Assembly: GCF_036884655.1 (NCBI RefSeq)
Contig: NC_088335.1
Coordinates: 44,448,501-44,512,500 of the forward strand
Source of the DNA: Musa acuminata AAA Group
Lineage: Eukaryota; Streptophyta; Magnoliopsida; Zingiberales; Musaceae
Length of the DNA: 64,000 bases
Reading direction: 5' to 3'
This document shows positions 47,163 through 60,025 of the stretch, piece after piece. The position numbers were made by a program, and so were the translations under genes. Every line of letters starts with the position of its first letter. The stretch's first letter is position 1. The notes below the pieces were generated by a model. It saw only the letters and a program-made list of their open reading frames with translations, did not search any database and was not told the DNA's origin.

Positions 47163-50100
47163 TCAATCTGAACTTTGCAAGATCACAAAATGATCATCGT
47201 CAATAGTCTTCATATGATCACCAGTGCTCTTGCCAATATACCAAGATATTGTAGCTGTGTGCAATTGACAATTCAAAGCAAGGTTAGAATGTTTTAAGAG
47301 TTCTCTTGTGGTTAACACCTAAAAGGAAAACACCAATATTTCTTAAATTACTCCAAAACCAAAATTCAAACAGGCTTTTCAGACCAGCTCCAAATAACAC
47401 AATATATCGTTGGATCTGTTTGCTCTATCAGACCATAAAAAGATAGAAGGAACAGTTCTGTAACAAAATGATGAGATAGGACCTTTGAATTTTGAACTGT
47501 TAATGGCACAGAATTCTGCAGCGGCTAGGCTGATTTTATTGAGAGAAGTTCAACTGGATACTCTTTTATGTCAAGGAAGATAATTATAGCTCTAAATAAA
47601 TCTGTAAAAGAGACCTGGAGACTCCAAATAAACTTTCACAAGACATGCCAAGATAGACTTCTCAAAATGCACATACCAAGATGCTAGGACTTGGGTAATG
47701 ATCCAAGTCCAATGATAAGATCACCAAGCTAAATGACATGAGAAAAACCTAATCCTAGTCCTTCTAGATATTTGACATGAATCTTACAGAGGTTGCACAA
47801 TCAAATTGAATTCTCCTAGTGTTGTTCGTACCTGTGGCAGGAGCCATTTCTTGTTCTCTGGTTGTGTGCAACAAGACAGTCCCTGAAATAACTGTTATAA
47901 ACCCGCACAGTTCAGAAGCAATACTACTATTGTTTTGTCCAGACCAGTCCTGGTAATGCAGTTAAGGGTTTAGGAAGGAGAACTAACAATCACTGTTTTA
48001 TATGTAGATAGATAAAATGATTGTGTGCATACCTTGAACATTATTGCACTTGCAATTATTGTAAGGCTAGTGAACATAACATAGTATATTGGGGATACGA
48101 TTGCTGTGTTAAAAGTGTCAAGTGCCTGGAAGAAGAAACACTTAGCTTTTAGCAAATCATAAAAGATGCTATACTTCCTAAAATTTCACTGTAGTAATGT
48201 TTGCTTATGGATGTTTAAAGAAAATAGAATGCATGGCAACTAATGGAAACTCAAAAACAGGTCAACTGTCTTCTGTCACAGAACATTACATCCAAGAGTT
48301 ACCAGGCCTTTGCAAACCTAGACTGCATATATGGTGATGTATTCCCTGATCAAATTGAAAAGTCATGATAACCATAAGCACCACTAGGTCTAGGATATCG
48401 ATGAAAATTTAACCTCATGTCAGACCCTTACAACTCTAGAACCACTTGAGAGATGCTTAACTTGTAAGTACAGCTGTTTGGAAAGACTTGACTAGAAAAA
48501 TTAAATTGTAATCCATATAGGCCAAAAGATGTTACCAAAGAATCCAGCAAGATGGAATCATGTTCCTTTCATCTATTCATTGACAAATAAATGTGAAGCA
48601 TCTTAACAATGTTTTTTTGGCCAACAAGGGCAAAGCATCATTCAAGAAGAACTGTTCATGGTGGTACATAAAGCAATAGAAGTATGTCAAGCCTAACACC
48701 TAACAAATCACTAGCTAGATTGAAAACATGCATTCAACTATAACAATTCAAAAAATCTGATGTGATAAAAGGAAAAAAAAACCTTATGCTTCTATTTCAT
48801 AATGCAAACGAAGAAGAAAAGTAGAAGATATGAACTAAAATTTTGCAAGCACAAGTTTAAAAACAACCAATTTACTTTTGAAAAGAAACAGCTGAAATGA
48901 AAACTCTGACATCCACAGGAATGAAACTGCAAGTGTTGGGATATTGTTGAGAAGTTTTATCAATAATTGTGAAAAGTGAATCATGTTAGATGACTAAATG
49001 AGATTTCACAAAGGATAAACTGTTTCCAATAAAGCTTATGTTCTACCAACCTTGTTTAGATAATTCATTTGAGAGATGACACAAACAAGTGCAACTGTGA
49101 CAAACAACCATGTCTGGTAATAAGTAACCTGACTTATTCCCTGAAATGTGAGTTTGATTGCAATTCCAATGGCTTTTATGCTTACAACCTGTAAAGGCCA
49201 AACATGGAATTCAGGATATCACAAGTTGACATAATAGATGACAATATCTTCCAGCATATATAGTTCAAATAATGAATTCAAGTATGTGCATTCTTGAGCT
49301 TGAAGCATTTTACCGTCAGTGAGCCCATCAGAGAGCAGATGCCCAAGTAAATTAATATATTTGTCTGTCCATAGCGGGGTTCAAAGTGTAAGACAAGCAC
49401 CAGTACAAAAGACAATGTAGTTGCAGCATAAATTAAAAAACCTGCAGAGAGACAAATGTTAGGAGAAAATATAATATGTTCCCATCAGACTAAAGAAATA
49501 ACAACTGAAATAGTCAAGGGGTCAGTGGGGACTAATTTCCATTAATACCAGGCTGAGTTGCTAGTTTCCATATTTCTACCACTGAACTTGGAGATTGTTC
49601 CCGAGGTGCATGAATCACGATAACAACAGAACCAACTATGCAGGATATGCAACCCAAAATGCCCATTCTCTGTAAGCGTTCCTTCAGCATGAAGTGTGAC
49701 AAGACAGAACTGCACAGTTTACCAAAGATATCAACATAAGTAATGAAAACATAGCGAACTTAATAGAGCAAAGGAACACATTTATACAGTACCTGACTAT
49801 TATGCTTAATGCACCAAGAGGGGTCACCAGAGCAGCCGGGGCAAAAACATATGCCACGAAGTTTGCAACTTCACCGATAAGCACTATTTGTCAAGAAATT
49901 TCAGACATCAGGAACATTGTTGCTCTAGCAGTATGTACTGTTGAAATTAAGAAACTGTCCAAGAGAATGCCTTGATTGTAGAAAAGTAGCTTACTTGTTA
50001 TCATTCCAGCCCACCACAATGGTTGTAATAGATATGCATATCCGCCAACTCCTGAAGTTTGAATAAATAAATAAATAAACAAATAAAACTATTTGAAAGC

Positions 50101-52005
50101 AACTTTAAATATACAGGGGATATATGAATCATTGAAATATGTTAGTAGATTATCCTATTGAAATATCATAATGAGAACTGTGAAACTGAAAGATAAACGT
50201 TTAACAAGCTACCAGCCTACCACACGTATAATTATCTTATGTATTATGGAGAATTCAAAATTTTGACATGGAAGATCAACCATGTCTTAGATTCGAAGCA
50301 AAAAAGGGAAAGCAAATTACTGCTTCAGACTTATCTCACCCTATACAAAAGTTAATGAGTCAAGGAGGCCAATGTTACAAAAATACAGCAGCAAATGCTG
50401 TTTTACTTTTCTGTTTTGCTTATGTATTACTTTAGCATCACCAAGGACTTCCCCATGCATATGGGTAAGCTAGGGAACACAATTCCAAACATAAAAAAGA
50501 CCTCAGAAATTTAGGAAATAAACAGTATAGTTACTACTCACTAAGCTGTCCTTATAACATTAATAATACAATGATAACACCAAACTCCAAGATAAAGTAG
50601 ATTTACGAAAAAGGACCCTCGCATAATAAACCCACTCCTATCACCATCCAATTTTTTTTTTTTAAAGGAACTAGTCATCAGATTTGAAGATCTACGTTAT
50701 GTTTGAACTTTAAGCATAAGGGCTCGGGGATTAACCCTATAGAAATTCTCACATAAACAAAAAGAAATCTAGATAAAGAGTTGATATCTAGATTAAGCAT
50801 AAGGGCATAGCGAGTAACCCTCTGAATTGATCGAGAATCATTTCTATGGAAGGTCTTCGGCATAACAAAATATATATATTATTCATACTTGTCCGAAAGG
50901 AATCACATACCAGCCTCAGATTTTAGAAAGAAGGTTAAGGAGACATAATTACAAAAATTCAGAACTTATTCAGACTTGTACTTAAAGAAGCATATATTAC
51001 CATCATCCTTTTTAAATTATGTTAAGGTGATGTAGTTGTATCAAATGATAGAAACTACCTTAATTAATGAAAATGTATAGAATACAATAGGTAGCAGCAT
51101 CAGATTTTATGTGGTAGTTGAAGGAGATGCAATTGTACCCCATTTCCATATTTATCGGTAAAAATATATATTGATTGCTTATAGGCACTAAAACAGGATA
51201 TCAGGAATTTGGGGCAATCAAAGGAGTCAATAAACAATAATGTTGAGAGGGGATATTCATGAAAATAGATTGTATAGTGCTAGTGCTAGGAACTAGAGAA
51301 ATTACAACTATCAAGCATGCAGAACCAATCGGTTAGCTCCATCAATGTACCAGAAAGGTGTAAAAGAGTTGCATATATACCCAACTCATTTAACCTGGTT
51401 GAAAAAAGAGTATGATCCCATGTCTGAAAGATAAGTGTAGCTAGTAGCTACGCTATGACGATGGACAGAGGAACTTAATTCTTCAAATGTTGTATTAGAG
51501 CTTAAGCTAGCTTAAACATTCCATGAAGATCTCATGTTTCAATCATAAGCCTAATGCCAGTTCTTGAGATTTGTTAGATTTGCTTTTAAAGACATTGATC
51601 ATCTCGTCAAGATCTAACTAGAGAATGGGACTAATATCGCAAAATCCATCGTAATAGCAAAGGAAGGGTCTGTCTTAACAACCGCGTCGAATGTTAAGCA
51701 AACTGGTGATCTCTCCCAGAAACATGAACCTATATCTTCTAAAACGTAATCAAGCACCTGAATATCAAATCTTTGACTGCCACTGAACACAAAAAAACCA
51801 CATCATTCAACAAGATGTACAGTACATCAGTCGAAAGATCCGAAACGCAGGGGAGAAGAGATCTAGGATTTCTCATCTGACCTGCGCGGGTGCCGGATTT
51901 CCCGGCGCGCTTGAGCCCCTTCTTCTTCAGTATAAAGCTGGATCCGATGAAGGCGCTCGAGACGACGGCCAAGGCGAAGCCTTTCGTGTTGTCCGAAACC
52001 CCCAT
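47163..52005 (-). CDS. NIPA-type magnesium transporter-like membrane protein
   Basis: Nine exons on the minus strand, in order: 51882-52005, 49995-50051, 49793-49883, 49549-49709, 49314-49441, 49051-49188, 48033-48125, 47832-47949, 47163-47254. They total 1,002 bases and encode 333 residues, with all junctions GT-AG and in frame; the length is normal for plant NIPA proteins. The start MGVSDNTKGFALAVVSSAFIG and the segments GSSFILKKKGLKRA, PLWWAGMIT, GEVANFVAYVFAPAALVTPL and QMNYLNKALDTFNTAIVSP are typical of the family. About nine hydrophobic segments suggest a polytopic membrane protein. NIPA proteins in animals move Mg2+; plant members are annotated as probable magnesium transporters of the plasma membrane or early endosome. 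The specific substrate here is inferred. The C-terminus after ATISWYIGKS is short and polar. Confidence 0.93.
50052..51881 (-). other. Intron 1 of the NIPA-like gene
   Basis: 1,830 bp of AT-rich sequence. A short direct repeat (about AAGCATAAGGGC) occurs at 50711 and 50795. No gene was recognised. Introns 6 and 7 (48126-49050 and 47950-48032) are likewise plain. Confidence 0.55.
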
Positions 52006-52430
52006 CTTCGCCAGTCACTTCCAACTCTTATCTCCTCTTCCTGTTCCTTCGGTTCTCTAATCGGCAAGGAAAACCACGGAATTGGAACCAAATAGGAAGC
52101 CAAAACCAAACAGGGCTACTGGAGCTGGAATTCTCCCACGCAAACCACCAAATTTGAATGAAAACACGGAGGGAAGGGAAGAGCCGAGGCCGTCGTCTTC
52201 CGTGTCTCAAGCTTTTGTTGGGACTCGCTGTTTCGCTGCGACCTCGAGACGGAGCTCGACAGCGACGGGAGGACGGTTTTGGCTTCTCCTTTTCGAAAAG
52301 ATAGAAATAATTATCTACCCTTCCCGTCATACCCGTTTTCGTGCCCGCCTCCGGTCAGAGAGGATCGTAGGCTGCAGCGAATCCAATCAACTCAAGGTAT
52401 TTATTTGTGGAAGGAATGTTAGGTAGACTT
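52006..52430 (-). promoter_or_regulatory. 5' UTR and proximal promoter of the NIPA-like gene
   Basis: A less AT-rich stretch directly upstream of the start codon, as expected for a leader and core promoter. Open frames on both strands here lack any domain. No TATA box was identified. Confidence 0.4.
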
Positions 52431-53710
52431 TAATAGACTTGCTTTCTTGCCCTTCCTATTATCAATTCTGTGTCCGTTTTGTTTTGGAAGGGACAGACGT
52501 GAGCGATGACGGATGACACCAACGACGTACTCGACGGGAACACCAGTTAGATAATTTGATAATAATATGGAGCCTTCTGTGGGTCCCATAAATTTCTCCA
52601 ATAATAGAGCAGGTAGACAGAGCAGGGTGGAGGTAGCGGGTGCGCAGAAAACGGAAACAGGAAAGGCGGGCCCACTGATATTGTAAGGTACTTTAAAATA
52701 TATAAACATAAATATATGATAAAGGAGAAAATAATATATTTTTATCATCTTTTATGTTTTGAAATATATCAAAAGACTCCTAATTTTCATCAACATCAAT
52801 CAAATTTTCATACAAATTATTTTATTAAATCTTAGAACTTAGGATAAAATTAATAGTTAAGATTTGTGACGATTTGAATTAACTAAAACTCAGATTACCA
52901 TGGTTTTGAATTGAGCTATAGTATTTTGGTTCAACAATAATTAACATGGTAATTCTATGGAGAAATATTATATTGAAATATAGACTTATCAAAGTCATTT
53001 CTTGTTATTTATTATGATTATGGTGACATGGTAATAATTTTATACATCATCATTATTTATTATTATTCTTTCATAATAAATTAACACAAATTGAGATTAA
53101 AACTCCTAGTTCCACTCATATAAAACTAATTCTAGTTCCACTCATACATGACTAAAGTAGAATGTCATATTTTTTATTTTTAATTACTACTATCAATAAA
53201 AAATATAACTAAAAATAGATAATCTAAAACTTAAAGCATACTAATTTATTAAATAAAATTTACAAGGCTTCCCTCTATACATAGTGTTTTGACACCTATA
53301 CCTAATTATAACATCTCACCAAAAAAAAATATAAACATAATATATTCAAAATTTATACAAACAAAATATCCATAGGTCATCATTCCATTGGCATGAGCTT
53401 GCACGTGCTCACTTCCCTACTCAATACTTAGATGGGGTACTGGTATCCTTACTCAGTTAATATACATCTTTATAATTTTATTTAGGTGAGCATGCTTCAA
53501 ATCATGTATATAATATTTTAAAATTCTTGATATAAGATATTTAATGTTTGACACCTCATCCTATGATGATCCTACAATATAGTATATGTACAAAAAAAAA
53601 AGATAAAATTATGCATCAAAATAATTTAAACATTTGTATGTATATATAGGAAACATAGTAAATTATTTTTGAACTTCTGTATCCCAAATCATAACATATA
53701 CATTTATTTT
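52431..53710. other. AT-rich intergenic region
   Basis: Non-coding and very AT-rich from 52700. No gene or complete element was found. A segment near 53308 (TATAACATCTCACC) resembles the start of some Ty3-type LTRs, but I could not find its partner. Confidence 0.4.
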
Positions 53711-54020
53711 CATATTACAAGTTATCGTAATATATATGTGCATTATCATATTACACATCATAATATATATATGTCTTCTCATACTATACGTCATGATATA
53801 TACGTGCACTCTCGTATCGCACGTTATAATATATATATGTACACATATCGCTCACGTCATGATATATACATGTACTCACATATTGCACGTCATAATAAAT
53901 ACGTGCACTCTTACACCACATGTCATAGTATCTACATACATCGTGTTGTAATATATTTGGGCACTCCTACACTATATGTCATAGAAGAGACGCATACTCT
54001 CGCACCGCACATCATCATAT
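53711..54020. repeat. 33-bp AT-rich minisatellite
   Basis: About nine imperfect units of 33 bp with the pattern CATATTGCACGTCATGATAT then ATACGTGCACTCT. Examples start at CATACTATACGTCATG and CATATTGCACGTCATA. Because 33 is a multiple of three, repetitive open frames run through it; they are artefacts. Confidence 0.8.
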
Positions 54021-57000
54021 ATGCATAAATACATGTTATTTTTATTATAATTCATATAATTTTATACTTATAAAATATATACATTTACATTTAGCTCATG
54101 CCAACTCATAACAATCATATTATTCGAAACATACTTTTCAAAATATATTATGAATATAATAATTTATACAATCATTATTTTATAGTGAATTAAACGTATA
54201 CTTATATAATTGAACTAAAAAATTAAGATGTCAATAAAAAACCATATTCTTTAATGATCGAGTGTGCTAAGGAGCGATATACCCATCATATTAAAAGCAT
54301 AGGGTCATGAGATATCTTAATTAAGAACCCTACCTCTTAAATTATTACTTTATAATAATTCATAATTTTTTTTTATAAAATTCCTTATAAAATATACTAT
54401 ACTCAGCCAGAAAATTCATTTAGATTTCACCACTAATTTTTTTAATCATTCACTCTATAAATAAATGAATTAGTTAGTATCAATCAAACCATTGTATAAT
54501 TATATGAAGAAATTTTATTTTACTATTTTAACTGATCAAATGATCTTGAATTGTCATAAAATTTTATAGAAAACTAGAAAACATATAAAACTAAATACAC
54601 ACCAAATTTCAATTTAAATACACACTAGGTTATGATTTTGAATTTTTTTAAAAAATTATAAAAAACTAGGAAACATATAAAACTAAATGACACTTCTAAT
54701 TAAACTATCAACACCTATTATGCTATATTGAAATTAGGTTGAGACTATCTAAACTTATAAACCTCATATTTTAGTATACAGAGGTGGCATTCACTCAATT
54801 TCAAATCTTATAGAAAATATATCAAAAGTACATAGCGTAATTATATTCTTAAAAGGATCAATTTAACTTGAATAAAATCATTTTTTAGAAAATAAGGGAT
54901 TCTGACTACCTTAGATTAGGACAATCACAACTCTATGCATCGATTTCAAATTAAGATCATACTAAAGGTCTTACAACTATAAGAGAATCATATAAAATAT
55001 ATTCAAAAATTAAATATTAATTTGAAGACTAGGTTACTCGCTAAAAAAATCAGCTTGTAATTTGTAAAACTAAAACCCTAAATATAGCAAAGGAAGAATT
55101 AAAATTTTCTTACTTCAATCTTTCTTAGAGCTAGGGTTTCCTAACCTCCAGAAAATGATTGAAAAAAGGGAAAAAGAGTTATGGGAAAGATGATAAGGTC
55201 AAAATAAGATAGAGATAATTAAGAGGTTACCTTAACGTATAGGGTTCAATCCCTTTATGTCTCATTTTAATTTTTTTATTTATTTTATGAATATAATTTT
55301 AATATTATAGTAACCTCAATTGAGTTTAATTTGGTTTGATAAAGATGATATTTTTAGTCCAAACTCATCCTTCAAACTCACTTATGTATCTCAACATTTA
55401 CTATAACACTCATCTTTCATTTAATTTTTCATTACTTCATACATACCTTGCTTATGATCTAACTACATAAGCATTGATCATCCTATGCCACTTCATATAT
55501 ACCTAAGTAGCTTATGATCATCCATATACATATTTCTTATGTTAATTATGGTCTAACTTATTCCAGCATTGAGATTCACTTAAAATCGATTAAAATTTTA
55601 TTGTCATTCTAGTCACTATATGCATATTTATTACCATAACTTAATCTCATATTCAAATCTACTAATATACTTTGGCTTATTGTGTTATACTTAAAGTAAA
55701 CATTAATGCTTATGTATACTTAATCAATATTTCATAGGACATGGAGAATAATATTTTTTTTAAATATATGTACTTCAATCTTAAAAGCTGAAAACATGAG
55801 CATATCATTTATTATATCTATAAAGTATAGATATCACAAATCATATCACTAAGTGGGGGCAATATATACATATTATTTGTACTTCAGTTGGCATGCTAAT
55901 TATAGTTCAATGTTTGTGAGATTCGGGCACTATACCTAAATTCAAGGTTCAGTGTAAAATAAATTTTTTATTCATTTATATTGAAATAAGTCAAAACTTT
56001 CTTAAATTAATCCAAATCTAGTTATATAATAAAGTTGATAATTTAATTTGATAAATTTTGAATTAATTTATATATTGCTCCTTTTTAATTATTATTATTA
56101 TAATAAATAAACATAAAATATTATAATATTTCTCTAAAAATATATAAAACTAAATTCAAGATGAAATGAAAAATTAAGTGTCGATCATCATTTATTTTAA
56201 AATATACCAAAATAATTCTATTTTTCAACAAAAGGACTTAAACACTCAAATAAATTGTTCATAAAATATTATAATATATAATAAAGTTAATAATCAAGGT
56301 TTATAAGGAGATATGGAAGATGACAACCAAATTTATGCAATAGGAGTGGTCTCATATTTAGGGACCTCCACCACTTCCATGTCATCCCTAGCATTGATAG
56401 GAGCCTAAATAGCTATAGTTAGAATTGCCTCACTTATCAGACTAGGAACTTCTGGACGATCCTCACTAGGTTGTTAACCAACTTGACTTGGTTGATCAAG
56501 CTCTAAAGTCCATGCACAACTGGAGAGATTGTTATATGGTACCCATAATCAAATGTGTTGAAGCTTAATCAGGTGATTCACATAGTGAATCTTAAAGAAG
56601 CTTTCCACTTGACGATATCCTCCACTTGATACTAGGGCACGAGAGCTTCTTCAGTTTGGAGTCATTGGGTTAGATCCTCCACTTGTGAGTTAGGTCGATA
56701 TTTGTTGATTGTAACCTAGTAACACTTAATAACATAGTGCCTATCTGATCAGACTTTATTGGAAGGGATCGTTCCACTTCAAGTTGGTGTGGTAGCTCCG
56801 AGAGTTCCATTATTGCTAAGGCATTGCCTTGTTCCGACTCCTCCAATTGAGCTCGCAGTTGAGGCACCTCTCTTGTATGCTAATTTACCTTAGCCATTTT
56901 ATTATAGAGAAAATCCTACTCTCAGAGTAAGATCGTCATCACGGCAAGCCATCACGTTTTACTTTAGCACCACTATCATCAAGCGATGCCCGGTATATAA

Positions 57001-57518
57001 GAAACTGTCGAGTAACATCAAATTCGAGGTGTCAAGATCTTATTATCACTATATGTTTGTGCGTCTCACTAAGGAGGGACTATGTCTTTAATACAATCTC
57101 TTCATCGATGAATGATGTATAACCCCAAATTCTAGTACATCACTTATAGCGAAAGTACCTCGGATGATTGTGCGCTATGAGCCCTTATGTTGATCTAAAG
57201 CCCTCCCACGAGCTTGAACCAAAGCTTTTACACATGAATCCATCCCGACATAGTTCATATACTAAGAGCTAGGTGGGGGGCACTTGTTGGTTCAAGAGGG
57301 ACATAGTTCATATACCACTCTTAATGTTACTACTCTCGAGAGACATCGGGCCTAAGAATCTCATGCCTACTTAAAACCTTCCCTTTAGTTATGGTCGGAG
57401 AACTTATTCAGATGAGTCATAAAAGCTTGAAATAATATTCTCTCTTTTTATCATAATGATCAATTGCACGCATGACTCACATAATGACAAGTCTCAAATA
57501 TAAAACATCATAAATGAC
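54021..57518. other. Long AT-rich intergenic region with repeat relics
   Basis: No gene was supported. From about 56300 to 57480 the sequence is less AT-rich and looks like a decayed retroelement. A minus-strand frame at 56670-56867 (MPQLRAQLEESEQGNALAIM...) is a short coiled-coil-like remnant, possibly of a gag-like region. A 15-bp direct repeat (GACATAGTTCATATA) occurs at about 57250 and 57300. These are weak assignments. Confidence 0.35.
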
Positions 57519-57674
57519 GATGTGAGTAAATTTGATCATAAAGTATCCTTTGAAAATAATATAGCTATATTTAGTCATAAAACATCATTTAATGATGACA
57601 TGATCGAATTTGGCTACGAAGAATCATTTGACAATGATGTGATAGAATTTCATCATGAAACACTATCAAATCTA
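57519..57674. repeat. 39-bp minisatellite, second site
   Basis: Four units of 39 bp, starting GATGTGAGTAAATTTGATC, AATATAGCTATATTTAGTC, GACATGATCGAATTTGGC and GATGTGATAGAATTTCATC. They match the pattern of the array at 18761-18990. Confidence 0.7.
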
Positions 57675-59460
57675 ACCATAAAACATTCATCGATAATAAA
57701 ATCTAACCATAAATGATCAAATTTAACGATGAAGTGCCCCCAATAATAATACGACGAAATCCATCCCTAAAACATCATTTAATACAATAATCAACTTTTT
57801 TCTCATCCTCCTCCCACTTTCCACCTCATATGGATAAAAAAAAAAGGTGGGCTTTCCATTTGTCGATCCATTTCAGGCCCATATCGATGTATCGAGCCCA
57901 TTACTAGAAAAAAAAAGAAAAATAAAAAAATAAAAAGTATTGGCAAATTACTTCCAGACGTTGACCCTCTCCTAAACTTTGCCACGGGACCACTTGAGCA
58001 TCTCAACATTTGGTCGAATGCTCGAAACATTCCCACTTCTATAATAATTTGCAGGAAAAGCGAGTATTCTTCCTTCCATTGCAAAGAAGATAAATGAAAC
58101 CAAAAAGAGTGATGGCTACTGGAACCCACTCATCAGCATATGGTCTCCCTTTCGATGAGTCCTTTCAGTATAACTTATGATTTACAGTCACTCAATTTAA
58201 AATCATTGACCTACCGAGACCGCACCCGATCGACACTTGTCGGCACAGATGTCCGATCAAATAATTGTTGGGATGCAACATTTCCGAGGCACAAACCATT
58301 TGTTTTGTAAGGATTCTTTCCAGAAATTTTATAGGAGATGAAATCAAGCAGGCGAAGTCTTCTCGTGGAATCCGTGGGACTCATTGCTTATAAATTGCAC
58401 CTCCTGGTATAAATTCTGTGACCATTACTGCCTATTTTATTGTGTCACCCCACCAGTTGGACATATTCTAAACTATCGGTACTGCTCTTTCGAAGCTATA
58501 ACCCTTACCGTCCTCACGATTGGCGAGAGTCCGGACCCACAAGCGCGGGCCCCGTGCTTTCACCGTCGTGGGTAGGTCGAGGCGGCGTGGGTGAAGCATT
58601 CCTGATTCCAGAGTTTCCATCTCACACACCACTACAGGCGTTGGTGGGCGGAGATCCACCGATTGCTCCAAAAAAGGGGATTCCCACCGTCCTCAGCGGA
58701 GGAATCAATTCGCCACTCACGCTCGTTAGGTTTTTATCTCGCGCAACCCCACGCGGCGGATTCCGCCTTCCTCTCCCGGCACCGAAGAGACCACCCGACG
58801 AGTTTCTCATCCTCCGTGGCCGTCTCACGTTGTGAGGGAGTAAACGTCGCGCCCGATCCCTTTTTGACCCCTTCTTTATTGAGACGGAACAATGTGGGTT
58901 GGGAGGCGACTCCGATTCTACTTGTCTTTTGTGGAAAGGGTTTCGATTGGGTTGTTTGCGTGGCGTGGAGAGGAGAACCCACTCGAGGGACGTAGAAAGG
59001 AAGCCTTTTTCCCGTGTCCTCGATGCCGGAGAAAAAGGCGAATCAGAAAGATGGAAGAAAGCGAGGCGATGCCTCTCTTCTTTTTTCTCTCTCTCCATCT
59101 CTCTCGGCCCCCCCCCCCCCCCCCCCCCACCCCCCTCAGGTTTCTCCCATACCGAAGAGGGAAGGGAAAGCAAATCCACCTCGGTTTACAAACTCCATGC
59201 AATCCTCTGCAGGCGAAGAGAGAGAAAAAAGATAAAAGTGTTATTTTGTAAAATTCATCAGTTCATATATAATGTTTTCATAATGTCCGAATACGAAAAA
59301 TATTTTCCGATTAGGTGCGTTCATGTAATCGAGTTCGATCTATCTCACCTTATCCCCTATGGATCCCATCAACCTGCAATCACATAAAGAGACAGGTAAG
59401 TATTAAAGAACATATAAAAAAGAAAAAAGGGAGGGAGGGAGCGAGTAACTGCGCAGCAGC
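57675..59460. other. Upstream region of the CLV1-like gene, with a GC-rich island
   Basis: AT-rich until about 58480, then a GC-richer stretch (about 58500-59230) open in several frames on both strands, followed by AT-rich sequence. The open frames overlap, include low-complexity Gly and Pro runs caused by the poly-C tract, and match no family I know. It could be a distal promoter, an untranslated exon or a gene relic. Confidence 0.35.
59108..59128. repeat. Poly-C tract (21 bases)
   Basis: A run of 21 C followed by ACCCCCC, within a CT-rich segment. It creates artificial Pro or Gly runs in translated frames. Confidence 0.8.
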
Positions 59461-59505
59461 TAAAATCATGCCGTCTGTCAGTTCATGGCGGAAGCCAGCT
59501 CACGC

Positions 59506-59739
59506 CGTCAAAGGTACCGTGAGAGAGTAGACCGCGTCAGAGACCAGACGACACCACCCCGTACGTCCATCAACTCTCGCTCTCTCTCTCGCACAGCTCT
59601 GTGGACACGACTCCCTGACACACCCCGTCACGGGCCGAACGTCACCGTAACGGCGTCCCGCTCCTTCTCGCTTAACCGCCTACGTGCCCCACTCAGGGGT
59701 TCGTTCACTCGCTGTTACTAACGGCCGTCAGCTCCGTCA
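59506..59739 (+). promoter_or_regulatory. Cluster of CGTCA motifs upstream of the CLV1-like gene
   Basis: Six CGTCA pentamers, all in the same orientation, at 59506-59510, 59535-59539, 59626-59630, 59640-59644, 59726-59730 and 59735-59739, about 290-520 bp before the start codon. The complement TGACG is the core recognised by TGA-class bZIP factors. The motifs are seen; binding is inferred. Confidence 0.4.
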
Positions 59740-60025
59740 CCTGGCGCCACTGTACTGTCACCTCCGCAGACGGCCGGTGTCACCTTACGCATCATTAGAT
59801 GCAGTCATGCAAGCGACCACTCTCTCGCCTATTTCTGTCTCTCGCGCACACCCCCTCCGTCTCCCTTGGTGCTTTCCTCACTCCCTCCTTTCTTCTGATT
59901 CCGTGGCCAGTAACGCAACCCAGCTGATGCCTTATTCCCTTCGGACTCGTATGCTCCCTCCTTTTATCGTCTGCTACGGATAGCAGAAACACAGAGAACA
60001 AACCAAAGCAAAGAGAGGGAGGAGA

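Noticed and set aside
53669..54028. Repetitive open frames with an 11-residue repeat
   Set aside because: They run through a 33-bp non-coding minisatellite; the period being a multiple of three keeps them open.
57522..57716. A small protein with a 13-residue repeat (pattern FDHKVSFENN)
   Set aside because: It is the in-frame translation of the 39-bp minisatellite, whose relative at 18761-18990 is not open.
58622..59251. A Gly- or Pro-rich protein gene in the GC-rich island
   Set aside because: The frames depend on the poly-C run, overlap each other on both strands, and show no domain or credible gene signals.
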